Position numbers and translations under genes: made by a program
Assembly: GCF_904848585.1 (NCBI RefSeq)
Contig: NZ_CAJHCR010000011.1
Coordinates: forward strand, 124,001 to 188,000
Length of the DNA stretch: 64,000 nt
Direction: 5' to 3'
Origin: Paraburkholderia kirstenboschensis
GTDB taxonomy: Bacteria > Pseudomonadota > Gammaproteobacteria > Burkholderiales > Burkholderiaceae
Notes under the pieces: generated by a model
Databases searched by the model: none
Told to the model about the DNA's origin: nothing
The model's input: the letters and a program-made list of their open reading frames with translations, nothing else
In this document: positions 1 through 8,427 of the stretch, piece after piece
How positions within the stretch are numbered: position 1 is the first letter of the stretch
Layout of the letters: every line of letters starts with the position of its first letter

Positions 1-334
1 CGCCGGTGTTGCTCTCCTTGCACAGATAGTCCAGACCGCGCCAGGTGCTTTCCATGCGCTGGAATTCGGGTGCGTGCATCACCGCGCTCAACTGCGCGGA
101 AATGAGGCGGTCGAGTTCCGCAACGCGTGCGTCGATCGTTGCCGACAGGTTGTCGGAGACCACGACCGTGCCGTCGAGCACCTGGTGCACGAGTTCGCCG
201 ATCAGGTCTTTCGCACGCGCATGTTCGGAATCGGATTTCGCCACGCGGCTTTTCTCGACGATCTCGTCGAGCAGCGTGGATTCCGTACCGCTTTGCGCAG
301 TGGCGAGTTGGGCTGCTGCCGTTTGCTGGTTCAT
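1..334 (-). CDS. tssC: TssC (VipB) type VI sheath large subunit, 5' part only
   Basis: Only the first 111 codons are in the window; the gene runs off the left edge. It starts MNQQTAAAQLATAQSG at 334 and reads through ELVHQVLDGTVVVSDNLSA and AELDRLISAQ into a region typical of TssC (ESTWRGLDYLC). TssC forms the contractile type VI sheath with TssB in the cytoplasm. The start lies 14 bp after the tssB stop on the same strand, the standard tssB-tssC order. The full protein is normally about 490-500 residues, so most of it is missing here. Confidence 0.93.
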   Translation of the reverse strand, partial: MNQQTAAAQLATAQSGTESTLLDEIVEKSRVAKSDSEHARAKDLIGELVHQVLDGTVVVSDNLSATIDARVAELDRLISAQLSAVMHAPEFQRMESTWRGLDYLCKESNTG

Positions 335-348
335 CTCACACCCCGTAC

Positions 349-897
349 TTATTCGCCTTGCTTGTCGTGATCCGGCGCGCCGCCGTTCTGGTCCGCCGCA
401 TTGCCCTGGTCTTTCGCCAGGGTCTGCAACTGCTGCGTGTTGTTGAGCACTTCGGACAGCAGATCTTCGAGCTTGTCGTTGCCGGCGAGCTTGTTGCGCA
501 GATCGGCGAGCTTCGAACGTGCTTCGAGCAGACGCCGCAGCGGCTCGATTTGCGCGACTACTTCGTCCGGATTGAAATCGGCCATCGACTTGAAACGCAG
601 GTCCACAGCAAATTTGCCGCCGGCTTCGCTCAGGCGGTTCTCGACCTGGAACGCCGCGCGCGGCTCGATCGCCTTCATCACGTCGTCGAAATTGTCGCGG
701 TCGATGTTGACGAACTTGCGATCGCGCAGCTTCGGCTGATCGACTTCGGACTGCCCCGCCAGATCGGCCACCACGCCGACGACGAACGGCAGCTCTTTCA
801 CCTCGATCGCATCGCCTCGCTCGACCTCATAGGTGAGCTGCACGCGGGGCGGCCGCACTTTTTGCAAGCGTTTTTGTATGCTTTCTTTCTTCGCCAT
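349..897 (-). CDS. tssB: TssB (VipA) type VI sheath small subunit
   Basis: A 182-residue protein of normal TssB length. The N-terminus is basic (MAKKESIQKRLQKVRPPRVQ), followed by ELPFVVGVVADL and the conserved NIDRDNFDDVMKAIEPR and LSVDL-like core (FAVDLRFKSMADFNPDEV), then LLEARSKLADLRNKLAGND, which are hallmarks of the family. With TssC it builds the contractile tube that drives Hcp/VgrG out of the cell. It sits between a TPR lipoprotein gene and tssC, all leftward, and is probably co-transcribed with them. The C-terminal ~30 residues are a polar tail (Asp, Gln, Gly rich). Confidence 0.96.
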   Translation of the reverse strand: MAKKESIQKRLQKVRPPRVQLTYEVERGDAIEVKELPFVVGVVADLAGQSEVDQPKLRDRKFVNIDRDNFDDVMKAIEPRAAFQVENRLSEAGGKFAVDLRFKSMADFNPDEVVAQIEPLRRLLEARSKLADLRNKLAGNDKLEDLLSEVLNNTQQLQTLAKDQGNAADQNGGAPDHDKQGE

Positions 898-933
898 CGT
901 CGGCTCCCGAATGCTGATGATGAGACGTGGAGA

Positions 934-1620
934 TCAGCGCAGCGCGCTGAACGGATCTGACGCGCCGCCGCTTTGCGCGGCCTTGGCGGGCGCTGCGGGT
1001 GCCGCAGGGGCAGGAGCCGCCGGAGCTGCCGGGGTGGCGGCCGGAGCCGCGGCGGTGGTGCTCGCTTCCGGCGCCTCCACTGTCTTGCTCTTCGCGACGC
1101 GGCGAATCACACGCTTTTTCTTTGGTGCCGACTTGTCGCTCGGGTCGGGCGGGAACAGCGTGGCTTCGCCGAGCGTGTCGCGCAACTGCTTGGCGAGCGC
1201 TTGCGCGTCCGACTTGGCGTCGCCCGCGAGCGACGCGTCCTGACGCAATTCGCCGAGCGATTGCGTGGCGACGCGCAGGCCGGCCACGGCCAGTACGCTC
1301 TTTGCCTGACGGTCGGTCTGGTCACGCTGCAGCGCCTCTTGCGCGGCGACGATAGCCTGGCCGTAATGACCTTGCGTGAACTGGATTTGCGCAATGCGCG
1401 ACCACGGTTCTTCGCGCGTCGGATCTGATTTTGAAAGCTGCTGATAAAGCGCGATAGCACGATCCTGATCGCCGCCTTTCGCTACAGTATCCGCGTCCGC
1501 GAGTTGCTTATTAAAAGCCTCCGGTGTGGTCGCCGTGTTGTTGCCTTGTGTCGCGCAACCGGCCATCACGCCGCATGCCAACACTACCCCAGATAGTTTT
1601 ACTAACAGACGGTCATTCAT
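934..1620 (-). CDS. T6SS-linked TPR lipoprotein with Ala/Pro-rich tail
   Basis: A 228-residue predicted lipoprotein. The signal peptide ends in a lipobox (VMAGC, Cys at about residue 22). Residues ~35-110 hold TPR-like helices (DQDRAIALYQQLSKSDP, GHYGQAIVAAQEALQRD). The C-terminal ~60 residues are low-complexity Ala/Pro with a basic patch (PKKKRVIRRVAKS) before it. It is the first gene of the leftward tssB-tssC arm and diverges from tssJ. Such TPR lipoproteins accompany Burkholderia type VI loci, but I cannot assign a specific tag name or function; a role in stabilising the envelope complex is inference from position and from lipoprotein plus TPR structure. Confidence 0.8.
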   Translation of the reverse strand: MNDRLLVKLSGVVLACGVMAGCATQGNNTATTPEAFNKQLADADTVAKGGDQDRAIALYQQLSKSDPTREEPWSRIAQIQFTQGHYGQAIVAAQEALQRDQTDRQAKSVLAVAGLRVATQSLGELRQDASLAGDAKSDAQALAKQLRDTLGEATLFPPDPSDKSAPKKKRVIRRVAKSKTVEAPEASTTAAAPAATPAAPAAPAPAAPAAPAKAAQSGGASDPFSALR

Positions 1621-1991
1621 CGTTTTTCACCGACGTGCGATTTTTTAATTCAAGGAGAAACCGGAGTTTTGCTTTGCTTCAAGTGCGCGGGTATAGTACA
1701 GGCCAATTTTCGATAATTCAACTTTCATGTGAAGAAGCATTGCACGAAAAAAATACGCGTGGATCTTTAAAACCAGGCACGCAGAAATTGTTTCCTGGCG
1801 CAATACGCGCAGCCGGGTGTGCGGGAAAATTTGCCACTAACCCGGCGCAAAGCCAGCGTATGCACGGCATTACATGCAAACGGCATGGCGAGGCAGTAAA
1901 CGGCAGAAAGCGGCATTAGTTGCTGAAGTTTTGCAGAAAACTTTTTTTATCGATGTTTAGACGGGGGACGGCGGCCAGCCGGTCGATGTAT
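1621..1991. other. Divergent T6SS promoter region
   Basis: About 370 bp between the two divergent T6SS arms. It is AT-richer than its surroundings around 1740-1800 and must hold the promoters for both arms. I found no gene, and no convincing sigma-54 site (GG-N10-GC) or perfect palindrome. An in-frame TTG at 1920 and ATGs at 1953 and 1986 extend the tssJ frame upstream, so part of this stretch could be coding if tssJ starts earlier. Confidence 0.5.
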
Positions 1992-2618
1992 ATGAATTCG
2001 CGTCTTGTTCGCCATGCATCGCTATTGATTGCAAACACCGCCTTATGCGCCGCTTTAGGCGGTTGCGCCGCAGGCGTTACCGTGCTCGGAGCCGCTGCCA
2101 ACGCGGCTTTGCAGGCAAGCGGCCTCGGCAAGCCGGATTTGCCGGACGCGCAGAAGCCGCCGCGCAATGTCGGCCTCACGTTATATGCGGCGCCCAATCT
2201 GAATGCGGCAAATGACAAACGGCCATTTGCGCTGGTGGTGCGGCTTTACACGTTGAAAGATCCCACTTCATTCCAGCAGGCGCCATTCGACGCATTTACC
2301 GATCCGGCGAAGGAAAAGACCATACTCGGCGGCGATCTGCTGGGCGTGCGTGAAGTTACGCTGATCCCAGGGCAGCGTTACGTTGTTACCGAAAAGGTAT
2401 CGCGTGAAGCGCAGGCCTTCGGTATCGTCGCTCTATTCCGCGATCCGGCCATGCAGCGTTGGAAATTCGCCTTCGACCCGGCGAAGTCGGAGAAATCCGG
2501 CATAATGATCGGCCTGCATAACTGCGCAATGACGGTGACCAACGGCACGGTGATCCCGCCAGAACAGGGATTGCCCGCGCAGCCGCTGAATATGCTTTCC
2601 GCGGTTAGCTGCGGTTAA
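1992..2618 (+). CDS. tssJ: TssJ outer-membrane lipoprotein of the T6SS membrane complex
   Basis: From the ATG at 1992 this is 208 residues: a signal peptide (MNSRLVRHASLLIANTALCA) ending in the lipobox ALGGC (Cys25), then a TssJ-type transthyretin-like fold with LVVRLYTLKDPTSFQQAPFD, VTLIPGQ and IVALFRDPAMQRWKFAFD. TssJ anchors TssM to the outer membrane. I chose 1992 because it gives a normal-length signal peptide; in-frame starts at 1920 (TTG), 1953 and 1986 exist and none has a good Shine-Dalgarno. It heads the rightward arm tssJ-tssK-tssL. Confidence 0.9.
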   Translation: MNSRLVRHASLLIANTALCAALGGCAAGVTVLGAAANAALQASGLGKPDLPDAQKPPRNVGLTLYAAPNLNAANDKRPFALVVRLYTLKDPTSFQQAPFDAFTDPAKEKTILGGDLLGVREVTLIPGQRYVVTEKVSREAQAFGIVALFRDPAMQRWKFAFDPAKSEKSGIMIGLHNCAMTVTNGTVIPPEQGLPAQPLNMLSAVSCG

Positions 2619-2739
2619 AACATGCCGCGAAAGATGCGGGAACAACGAGATTTAACATTTTCCAGAGAATTAACAATGCGGCGCCCGAATGGGCTTATTG
2701 CGGGCGCGCCGCACGCTGAACCCATATAACAGGTTTGAG

Positions 2740-4086
2740 ATGAGTTATTCCGCAAAAGTGCTCTGGGGGGAAGGCCTGTTTCTGAGGCCGCAGCATTTTC
2801 AGCGTCAGGACGCTTATCACGAGGCGCGCCTGTTCGAGTCCATTCAGGCTATCCAGCCGTACAACTGGGGCGTGCGTTCGGCGCGCTTCGACCGTGACGC
2901 ACTTGGCAGCAATGTGCTGCGCGTGAGCGAACTTTCGCTGGTGTTTCCCGACGGCGCACTGTATTCGGCGCCACAAGCGGACGACTTGCCGCCGCCCATC
3001 GCGTTGGACACGTTACCCGACGGCATCAATGAATTTACGTTTTATCTCGCGCTGCATCCGTTGCGCGAGACAGGCGCCAACTATTCGCACGACAGCAACG
3101 CGGGCTTCGTATCGCGTTACGTGAGCGAGCAGACGCCCGTGGCCGATCATTTCACCGACGCCGCCGAAGCCGACATCACGTTCCTGAAAACGAGCGTCAA
3201 GCTGATCGCGCACAGCGAGCCGCGCGATCAGCTGCTCTCGGTGCCGCTCGTGCGCGTACGCCGCACGGCCACGTCGGGCTTTGAAATCGACGACAGCTTC
3301 GTGCCGCCGTGCCTCGCAATCGACGCTTCGCCGGTTCTGCATCAGCGGCTGCGCCAGCTGATCGACGCGCTGCAGGCCAAGGTCAACGCGCTGTACGGCT
3401 TTCACCGCGAACCGACCAAGAACATCATCGAGTTCCGTTCGGGCGACATTGCCTCGTTCTGGCTGCTGCACACGGCGAGCGCGGCGTTCGCGTCGCTCGC
3501 TCATCTGTATCAGCATTCGGCGCTGCATCCGGAGCGGCTCTTTCAGGAGTTGCTGCGCCTCGCCGGCCAGTTGATGACGTTTTCCAAGGGCTACGCGCTG
3601 TCCGACCTGCCGGCTTATCGTCACGACGATCCGGGCCCCGGCTTCGCCCGGCTCGATATGATCTTGCGCGATCTGCTGGAGACCGTGATCTCCACACGCT
3701 ACTTCGCGATCGCGCTCGAAGAAGTGCGCCCGTCGTTCCATGCGGGCCGGCTCGACTCCGGCAAGATCGACGACAAGACGCTGTTCTACATTGCCGTGTC
3801 CGCCGACATGCCCACCGCCGAACTGGTCGAAGCGGTGCCGGCGCGCTTCAAGGTCGGCGCGCCCGACGACGTCGACAAGCTCGTGCTCTCAGCCATGCCC
3901 GGCGTGCGGCTCGTCTACACGCCGCAAGTGCCGCCTGCAATTCCGGTGCGGCCGGGCGCGTGCTATTTCTCGTTCGAGCCGCGCGGCGCGCTGTATGAGC
4001 GCATGTTGCAAGCGCAATCGGCAATGATCTATGCGCCCTCGGGCATCAACGATCTTCAACTTGAACTGATCGCGGTCACATCATGA
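2740..4086 (+). CDS. tssK: TssK type VI baseplate protein
   Basis: 448 residues from ATG 2740 (MSYSAKVLWGEGLFLRPQHF), the canonical TssK beginning; an upstream in-frame start at 2689 would add 17 unconserved residues. Other family stretches are NVLRVSELSLVFPDG, LPLVRVRR-like (SVPLVRVRRTATSGFEIDD), FVPPCLAI and the C-terminal YFSFEPRGALYERML. TssK is a trimeric adaptor linking the baseplate to the TssJLM membrane complex. Its stop overlaps the tssL start (ATGA at 4083-4086), which indicates translational coupling. Confidence 0.95.
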   Translation: MSYSAKVLWGEGLFLRPQHFQRQDAYHEARLFESIQAIQPYNWGVRSARFDRDALGSNVLRVSELSLVFPDGALYSAPQADDLPPPIALDTLPDGINEFTFYLALHPLRETGANYSHDSNAGFVSRYVSEQTPVADHFTDAAEADITFLKTSVKLIAHSEPRDQLLSVPLVRVRRTATSGFEIDDSFVPPCLAIDASPVLHQRLRQLIDALQAKVNALYGFHREPTKNIIEFRSGDIASFWLLHTASAAFASLAHLYQHSALHPERLFQELLRLAGQLMTFSKGYALSDLPAYRHDDPGPGFARLDMILRDLLETVISTRYFAIALEEVRPSFHAGRLDSGKIDDKTLFYIAVSADMPTAELVEAVPARFKVGAPDDVDKLVLSAMPGVRLVYTPQVPPAIPVRPGACYFSFEPRGALYERMLQAQSAMIYAPSGINDLQLELIAVTS

Positions 4087-4862
4087 GCTACGCGCCTTCA
4101 CTTTTCGGCGGCAGCACGCCTGCCGCGACGCCCGCGCCGGCGGCCGAGCCGAGCTATCAGGTCCGTTCGCTACTCGACCTGTTGTACGACGGCTTCTTCA
4201 TGCTGTTCCTGTTGAAAAACGGCCGCGAGCCTGGCGAAGCGCACGAATTCAGCCAGCGCATTCAGCAGTTTCTCGGCGACTTCGAGCGCGGCGCGAAAAA
4301 GCTCAATGCCTCAGCAGAAGATGTCTACGCGTCGAAGTTTGCGTTCTGTGCGGCGATAGACGAGTCGGTGTTGTCGTCCACGTTCAAGATTCGCACGGAA
4401 TGGGAGCGGCGGCCGCTGCAACTGGTGCTGTTCGGCGAGCAGCTCGCGGGCGAAAAGTTCTTCCAGTATCTCGAGGAATGCCGCGCGCAAGGGGCGGCCC
4501 GTCTGCAATCGCTCGAGGTGTTCCACATGTGCCTGCTGCTCGGCTTTCAAGGCAAGTACTTGCTGGAAGGGCCGGAGAAGCTTGCGTATCTGACTGCGCG
4601 CATCGGCGACGAAATCGCGCACATGAAGGGCAAGCGTGCGCCGTTCGCACCGCATTGGCCGTTGCCCGATCAGGTCGCGCACCGTCTGAAGCGCGAAGTG
4701 CCGTTGTGGTCGATCGGCGCTGTGTTCGCGCTGGTGGGACTGCTGGCTTATCTTGGCCTGAACACGTATTTGCGCGATCAGACCTTGCGCACGTTGGCGC
4801 CCTATTCGCAGGTGGTCAAGCTGGGGCCGCAATCGGCCACGCTAACGATCTCGTTACCCTGA
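4083..4862 (+). CDS. tssL: TssL (DotU/IcmH) inner-membrane T6SS protein
   Basis: 259 residues. The cytoplasmic DotU domain contains RSLLDLLYDGFFMLFLLKNG, YASKFAFCAAIDESVL and FHMCLLLGFQGKYLLEG. A single C-terminal membrane helix lies at about 209-230 (WSIGAVFALVGLLAYLGLNT), followed by a short 29-residue periplasmic tail. There is no peptidoglycan-binding OmpA domain, so this is the short TssL type. It is the last gene of the tssJKL arm and is followed by a strong terminator. No tssM or tssA lies inside the window; the rest of the locus must be to the left. Confidence 0.94.
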   Translation: MSYAPSLFGGSTPAATPAPAAEPSYQVRSLLDLLYDGFFMLFLLKNGREPGEAHEFSQRIQQFLGDFERGAKKLNASAEDVYASKFAFCAAIDESVLSSTFKIRTEWERRPLQLVLFGEQLAGEKFFQYLEECRAQGAARLQSLEVFHMCLLLGFQGKYLLEGPEKLAYLTARIGDEIAHMKGKRAPFAPHWPLPDQVAHRLKREVPLWSIGAVFALVGLLAYLGLNTYLRDQTLRTLAPYSQVVKLGPQSATLTISLP

Positions 4863-4880
4863 GGTCCGTGCGATACAGGT

Positions 4881-4914
4881 AAAACGGCCCGCGTGGATTG
4901 AGCGGGCCGTTTTT
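4881..4914. terminator. Rho-independent terminator after tssL
   Basis: A perfect 12-bp stem (AAAACGGCCCGC / GCGGGCCGTTTT) with a 9-nt loop and a T run on the + strand and an A run on the other. It lies between tssL and the convergent zwf stop, so it can serve both. Confidence 0.9.
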
Positions 4915-4937
4915 CATTGCGCGACAGACAAGACCGT

Positions 4938-6419
4938 TTACTGCGACTCCTCCGCCCACACCGCATTCTCGCGCGCCATCAGCGCCGTCGACGCAGCCGG
5001 CCCGAACGTACCCGCTGTGTAGTTACGCGGCCGCTCGCCCGACTTCGCCCAGCCTTCGAGAATCGGCTCGGCCCACGCCCACGCAGCTTCCAGTTCGTCG
5101 CGGCGCATGAAGTGGGTGAGGCGTCCGCGAATCACGTCGATCAACAGACGCTCGTAGGCTTCCGCGCGACGCTCGGTGAACGCCTGCTGCAAATCGAGAT
5201 TCAGATTCACCGGCAGCATGTGCATGCCGCTGCCCGGTTCCTTCGCGAGCATTTGCAACTGGATCGACTCTTCCGGCTGCAACTGGATCACGAGACGGTT
5301 GCCGTAGTTGCGTCCGCCGCTCGGAATGATCGAGAACGGCAGTTCGGAGAATTCGATGACGATCTCCGACACCTTTTTCTGCATGCGTTTGCCCGTACGC
5401 AGGAAGAACGGCACGTTGGCCCAGCGCCAGTTGTTGATATGCGCGCGCAACGCGACGAACGTCTCCGCGCGGCTTCCGGCCGGCACGTTGTCTTCCTGGA
5501 GATAGCCCTTCACCGCCTCGCCGTCCACCGCGCCCGCGGTGTACTGACCGCGCACGGTATCGCGGGCGATGTCCTCGGGCGTCATGGGCCGCAACGAGCG
5601 CAGCACCTTGAGCTTTTCGTCGCGGACCGCGTCCGGATCGAGCGACACAGGCGGCTCCATCGCGACGATGCACAGCAGTTGCAGCAGGTGGTTCTGCACC
5701 ATGTCGCGCAACGCGCCGGTTTTGTCGTAGAAGCCGGCGCGGCTGCCCACGCCGACCGTTTCGGCCACCGTAATCTGCACGCGCTTGATATAGGGCGCCT
5801 GCCACAGCGGGCCGAAAATCGGATTGCCGAAGCGCAGCACCATCAGGTTCTGCACGGTTTCCTTGCCGAGGTAGTGGTCGATCCGGTAGATCTGCGCTTC
5901 GCTGAAATGCTTGCCGACCGCCGTGTTGATCTCCTGCGCGGACGCCAGATCGTGGCCGAGCGGCTTTTCGAGCACGACGCGCGAGTTGTCGTCCACCAGC
6001 CCCGCCCCGGAGAGGTTCTCGCAAATGTTCATGAACAGATCGGGCGATGTCGCGAGATAGAACACGCGGCGCACGCCTTCGCGCGACGCTTCCTTCAGCC
6101 GCAGATAGTCTTCGGGCGAGTCGACGTCCATGCGCACGTATTCGAACAGCGCGAGAAATTTGTCCCACGCGGCAGCATCGAATGCTTTCTTTTCGATGAA
6201 GGGCTTGGCCTTCTGCTCCATGAACTCGTTGATGTACTCTTCGCGCGACCACGGCTTGCGCCCGATCGTGAGGATGCGCGTCTCCGGCGGCAGATTGCAG
6301 TGCAGATGCGCCATGTACAGCGCGGGGAGCAGCTTGCGAAACGACAGGTCGCCGGTGCCGCCGAAGATGATCATGTCGAGCGGAAGGTCGGGAGTCGCAG
6401 AAGCGTGTTGGGTCGTCAT
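4938..6419 (-). CDS. zwf: Glucose-6-phosphate 1-dehydrogenase
   Basis: 493 residues from the ATG at 6419 (MTTQHASATPDLPLD); the frame is open further upstream but those residues are low-complexity and unconserved. The NADP-binding motif IIFGGTGDLSFRKLLPALY is near the N-terminus. The active-site motif RIDHYLGKE is intact, as is EKPLGHDLASA. The enzyme oxidises glucose-6-phosphate to 6-phosphogluconolactone for the oxidative pentose phosphate and Entner-Doudoroff pathways. It stands alone here, without pgl, glk or hexR next to it, and is convergent with the T6SS arm. Confidence 0.97.
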   Translation of the reverse strand: MTTQHASATPDLPLDMIIFGGTGDLSFRKLLPALYMAHLHCNLPPETRILTIGRKPWSREEYINEFMEQKAKPFIEKKAFDAAAWDKFLALFEYVRMDVDSPEDYLRLKEASREGVRRVFYLATSPDLFMNICENLSGAGLVDDNSRVVLEKPLGHDLASAQEINTAVGKHFSEAQIYRIDHYLGKETVQNLMVLRFGNPIFGPLWQAPYIKRVQITVAETVGVGSRAGFYDKTGALRDMVQNHLLQLLCIVAMEPPVSLDPDAVRDEKLKVLRSLRPMTPEDIARDTVRGQYTAGAVDGEAVKGYLQEDNVPAGSRAETFVALRAHINNWRWANVPFFLRTGKRMQKKVSEIVIEFSELPFSIIPSGGRNYGNRLVIQLQPEESIQLQMLAKEPGSGMHMLPVNLNLDLQQAFTERRAEAYERLLIDVIRGRLTHFMRRDELEAAWAWAEPILEGWAKSGERPRNYTAGTFGPAASTALMARENAVWAEESQ

Positions 6420-6817
6420 AGCGCGGTCGCAGCGTCGTGAGAAAGAAGGCGTTGCCAGGAGCCAACGGACCATGGGAGCCGGGGCCTGGGGCAAAGGCAG
6501 AAAAAGCGGATGCGCGGCTCGTGGCACGCTGATCGGCACATTTTTCTGGCAAACGCCTATGGTGCAACGTTTTGCGATTGTTTGCACGGCAACATGCGCC
6601 GCAGGTTGGCGCAATATGCCAACGGGCTCGGCAAGCCTCTGTTTTGACGGGGTTTTCTTATTGGGCTGGAGGCGGTGGGCGTTGTGGGGCTGACGGGCTG
6701 AGTGGGCTCAGTGGGCTCAGTGGGCACCTAGGCTACCTAGGCCACCGGGGCCACTTGGGCCATTTGCCATTCATGCCTTCGGTGCGGGCATGCCGCGCCC
6801 GCCGCGCCATACCAGGC
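6420..6817. other. zwf upstream region with inverted repeats and a GC-rich tandem tract
   Basis: No gene is supported. Two inverted repeats lie upstream of zwf: GTTGGC-N7-GCCAAC at 6605-6623 and GTGCAA-N14-TTGCAC at 6562-6587; either could be an operator. From about 6692 to 6760 there is a purine-rich tandem tract built on GTGGGCTCA units followed by CTAGG and GGCCAC repeats. Reading frames through it give only Gly-Leu-Ser/Gly-His-Leu runs, so I treat it as non-coding. Confidence 0.45.
6692..6760. repeat. Degenerate short tandem repeat (GTGGGCTCA and related)
   Basis: Consecutive GGGCTGA/GTGGGCTCA/GTGGGCTCA units run into CACCTAGGCTACCTAGG and GGCCACCGGGGCCACTTGG units, with a 9-bp rhythm. 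It sits just before the 3' end of the leftward reductase gene and may be slippage-prone. Confidence 0.55.
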
Positions 6818-7753
6818 TCAGCCGCCAGACAAAGCCTCGCGCGCAACCCGGCACGCGGCCAGATCCCACGCGGCACAGCCGACGCTTTTGAAAACGATCG
6901 GCGTTTGCGCCTGCAACGGCACCGAGTTATCCAGCACTGCCGCGATGCCCCGAACGTCGCTCCAATCCACGCCTGCCTGGATGAAATCGCCGGCTTCGTG
7001 TTTCGCTCCGGCCTCGTCGTCGACGAAAAGCGCGCTGCCCGCGATCGTCCGCGCGCCGATTTCGACCATCTCGGGCGTGAACGCGCCGACGCCGATCACG
7101 AGGCGGCTCGTGCGCGGAGCTTCGTCATAGACGGGTTGCCGGCTCGTGGTCAGCGCAATGACCGTGTCGACCGACTCGGGCAGCGCTGCATCCGGCGCCG
7201 CAAGCGGCCTGACCTCGAAGGCCTTGCCGCGATGCGCGGCGCAAAACGCTTCGGCGCGCGCCGGCGCACTGCCCTTCACCCATACGCGGGCGTCCGGGTA
7301 GAGCTCGCCTATCGCTTCCAGATGATTCAGCGCCTGCGTGCCGGTGCCGATCAACAGAAACTCGCGGGGCGTGGCCGCGGCAAACGTCCGGACGCCGAGC
7401 ATCGACATGGCAGCGGTACGACGGCCCGTCACCGTGGGGCCGTCGAGGATGAACAGCGTCTCGCCGGTGTCGGCGTCGAACGCCATCACCTGGCCGTGGA
7501 TCGTCGGCAAGCCGCGCGGCCCGTTGCCGGGACACACGTTGACGAGCTTGTGGATTGCGAGATCGGGCGCGGTTGCCGGCATCGAAAGCAGAATGCCGCC
7601 CTGGTTCAGCGGCACGACAAGCCGCTCAGGACTCGTTATCCGTTGCTGTGCGTACTCGATGCTCGCGCTCTTTAACGCGTCGACGAGTGCGGCATACGGT
7701 GTGAGCCGCGCGGTCGCGGCGGCGTCGAAAATCTGCGTGGTCGGACGGGTCAT
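6818..7753 (-). CDS. Ornithine cyclodeaminase/mu-crystallin family reductase (probable pyrroline-2-carboxylate reductase)
   Basis: 311 residues from ATG 7753 (MTRPTTQIFDAAATARL). The NAD(P)-binding motif is FLLIGTGTQALNHLEAI, and the substrate-side motifs are KLVNVCPGN, GRRTAAMSML and VIGVGAFTPEMVEI. The family includes ornithine cyclodeaminases and delta-1-pyrroline-2-carboxylate/piperideine-2-carboxylate reductases; the length and sequence style fit the latter, which reduces the imine made when cyclic D-amino acids or hydroxyproline are oxidised. A DadA-like oxidase lies 1.3 kb upstream on the same strand, which agrees with that role but does not prove it. Confidence 0.8.
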   Translation of the reverse strand: MTRPTTQIFDAAATARLTPYAALVDALKSASIEYAQQRITSPERLVVPLNQGGILLSMPATAPDLAIHKLVNVCPGNGPRGLPTIHGQVMAFDADTGETLFILDGPTVTGRRTAAMSMLGVRTFAAATPREFLLIGTGTQALNHLEAIGELYPDARVWVKGSAPARAEAFCAAHRGKAFEVRPLAAPDAALPESVDTVIALTTSRQPVYDEAPRTSRLVIGVGAFTPEMVEIGARTIAGSALFVDDEAGAKHEAGDFIQAGVDWSDVRGIAAVLDNSVPLQAQTPIVFKSVGCAAWDLAACRVAREALSGG

Positions 7754-7948
7754 GAGCGGATGTCTGGTCGCGGTGGAGACAGGCGATTCTACGACGCCTC
7801 GCCGCCTCCCGAGCACGCAATACGATCTCTCGCGAAGGCTGTGGCAATGACGGGTAGCCGCGAAGGTAGCCATGACGCCAGGCATGACGGCGCTGCAACT
7901 CCGCGCGTGTCTCAGGTGTCGCGCATGTCCCGCTCGCTCACAGCGGAC

Positions 7949-8230
7949 TCACTGCGCGGCGCCCGAATTCCCGCTGCTGTCGCCGGACTTTTTGCCGCCT
8001 TTGAACATTGCGCGGCACGGCGGGCTGAGTTCGTCGATGTGCTGCTTCATGCAGGCCGTGATTTTCGCTTTGTTGGGAATGTCCGCGGCGCAAAAGTGCA
8101 TCGCGTCGCCGCGACAGGCCTTGGCCTGTTCGTCGTGTGTCGCGGCATGTGCCGCGGTAACGGCGCCGAGTGCGCCGAGTGCGCCGAGTGCTAAGAGGCT
8201 CGCGGGGAGCAGGGTGTGGATTCGAGTCAT
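7949..8230 (-). CDS. Small secreted cysteine-rich repeat protein
   Basis: 93 residues from ATG 8230 with a signal peptide (MTRIHTLLPASLLALGALG, cleaved near AHA). The mature part has one cysteine-rich repeat: ACRGDAMHFCAAD, then ITACMKQH and LSPPCRAMF, giving four regularly spaced cysteines as in the GLG1/FGFR-type Cys-rich repeat. The C-terminus is a Gly/Ser/Lys tail. It is probably periplasmic with two disulfides; the function is unknown. It follows the C39-like gene on the same strand. Confidence 0.75.
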   Translation of the reverse strand: MTRIHTLLPASLLALGALGALGAVTAAHAATHDEQAKACRGDAMHFCAADIPNKAKITACMKQHIDELSPPCRAMFKGGKKSGDSSGNSGAAQ

Positions 8231-8362
8231 GTCGGGTCTTGTATCGCAATGTCGATACAGCGCGTAACAGCAGAAAACGGGCCTGAACAACTGCGGCGCG
8301 GCGTGATTGTGCCGGTTGGGCCGGTTGGGCGTGCCACACCGCCTTGCCGCGCTCGCTGCTCA

Positions 8363-8427
8363 GCCCTCGCCCTCACCCTCGCCCTCGCCCTCGCCCTCAG
8401 CCCTCGCCCTCGCCCTCAGCCCTCACC
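8363..8427. repeat. GCCCTC hexamer tandem repeat
   Basis: About ten imperfect copies of GCCCTC (variants CACCCTC and CAGCCCTC) on the + strand. The block begins in the intergenic space and runs into the last codons of the leftward C39-like gene, whose stop codon (8416-8418) and final Gly-Glu-Gly residues are made from repeat units. Such tracts change length by slippage, which would alter the C-terminus of that protein. Confidence 0.8.

Noticed and set aside
127..960. Long + strand frame across tssB
   Set aside because: It is a high-GC shadow of tssB and tssC, with an Arg/His-rich composition and no family motifs.
1621..1991. Sigma-54 promoter for the T6SS arms
   Set aside because: Sequences such as GGCACGCAGAAATTGTT have the GG element but not GC at the required spacing.
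4917..6440. 507-codon + strand frame opposite zwf
   Set aside because: zwf on the other strand is unmistakable; the opposite frame is Arg/His/Ala-rich with no recognisable domain.
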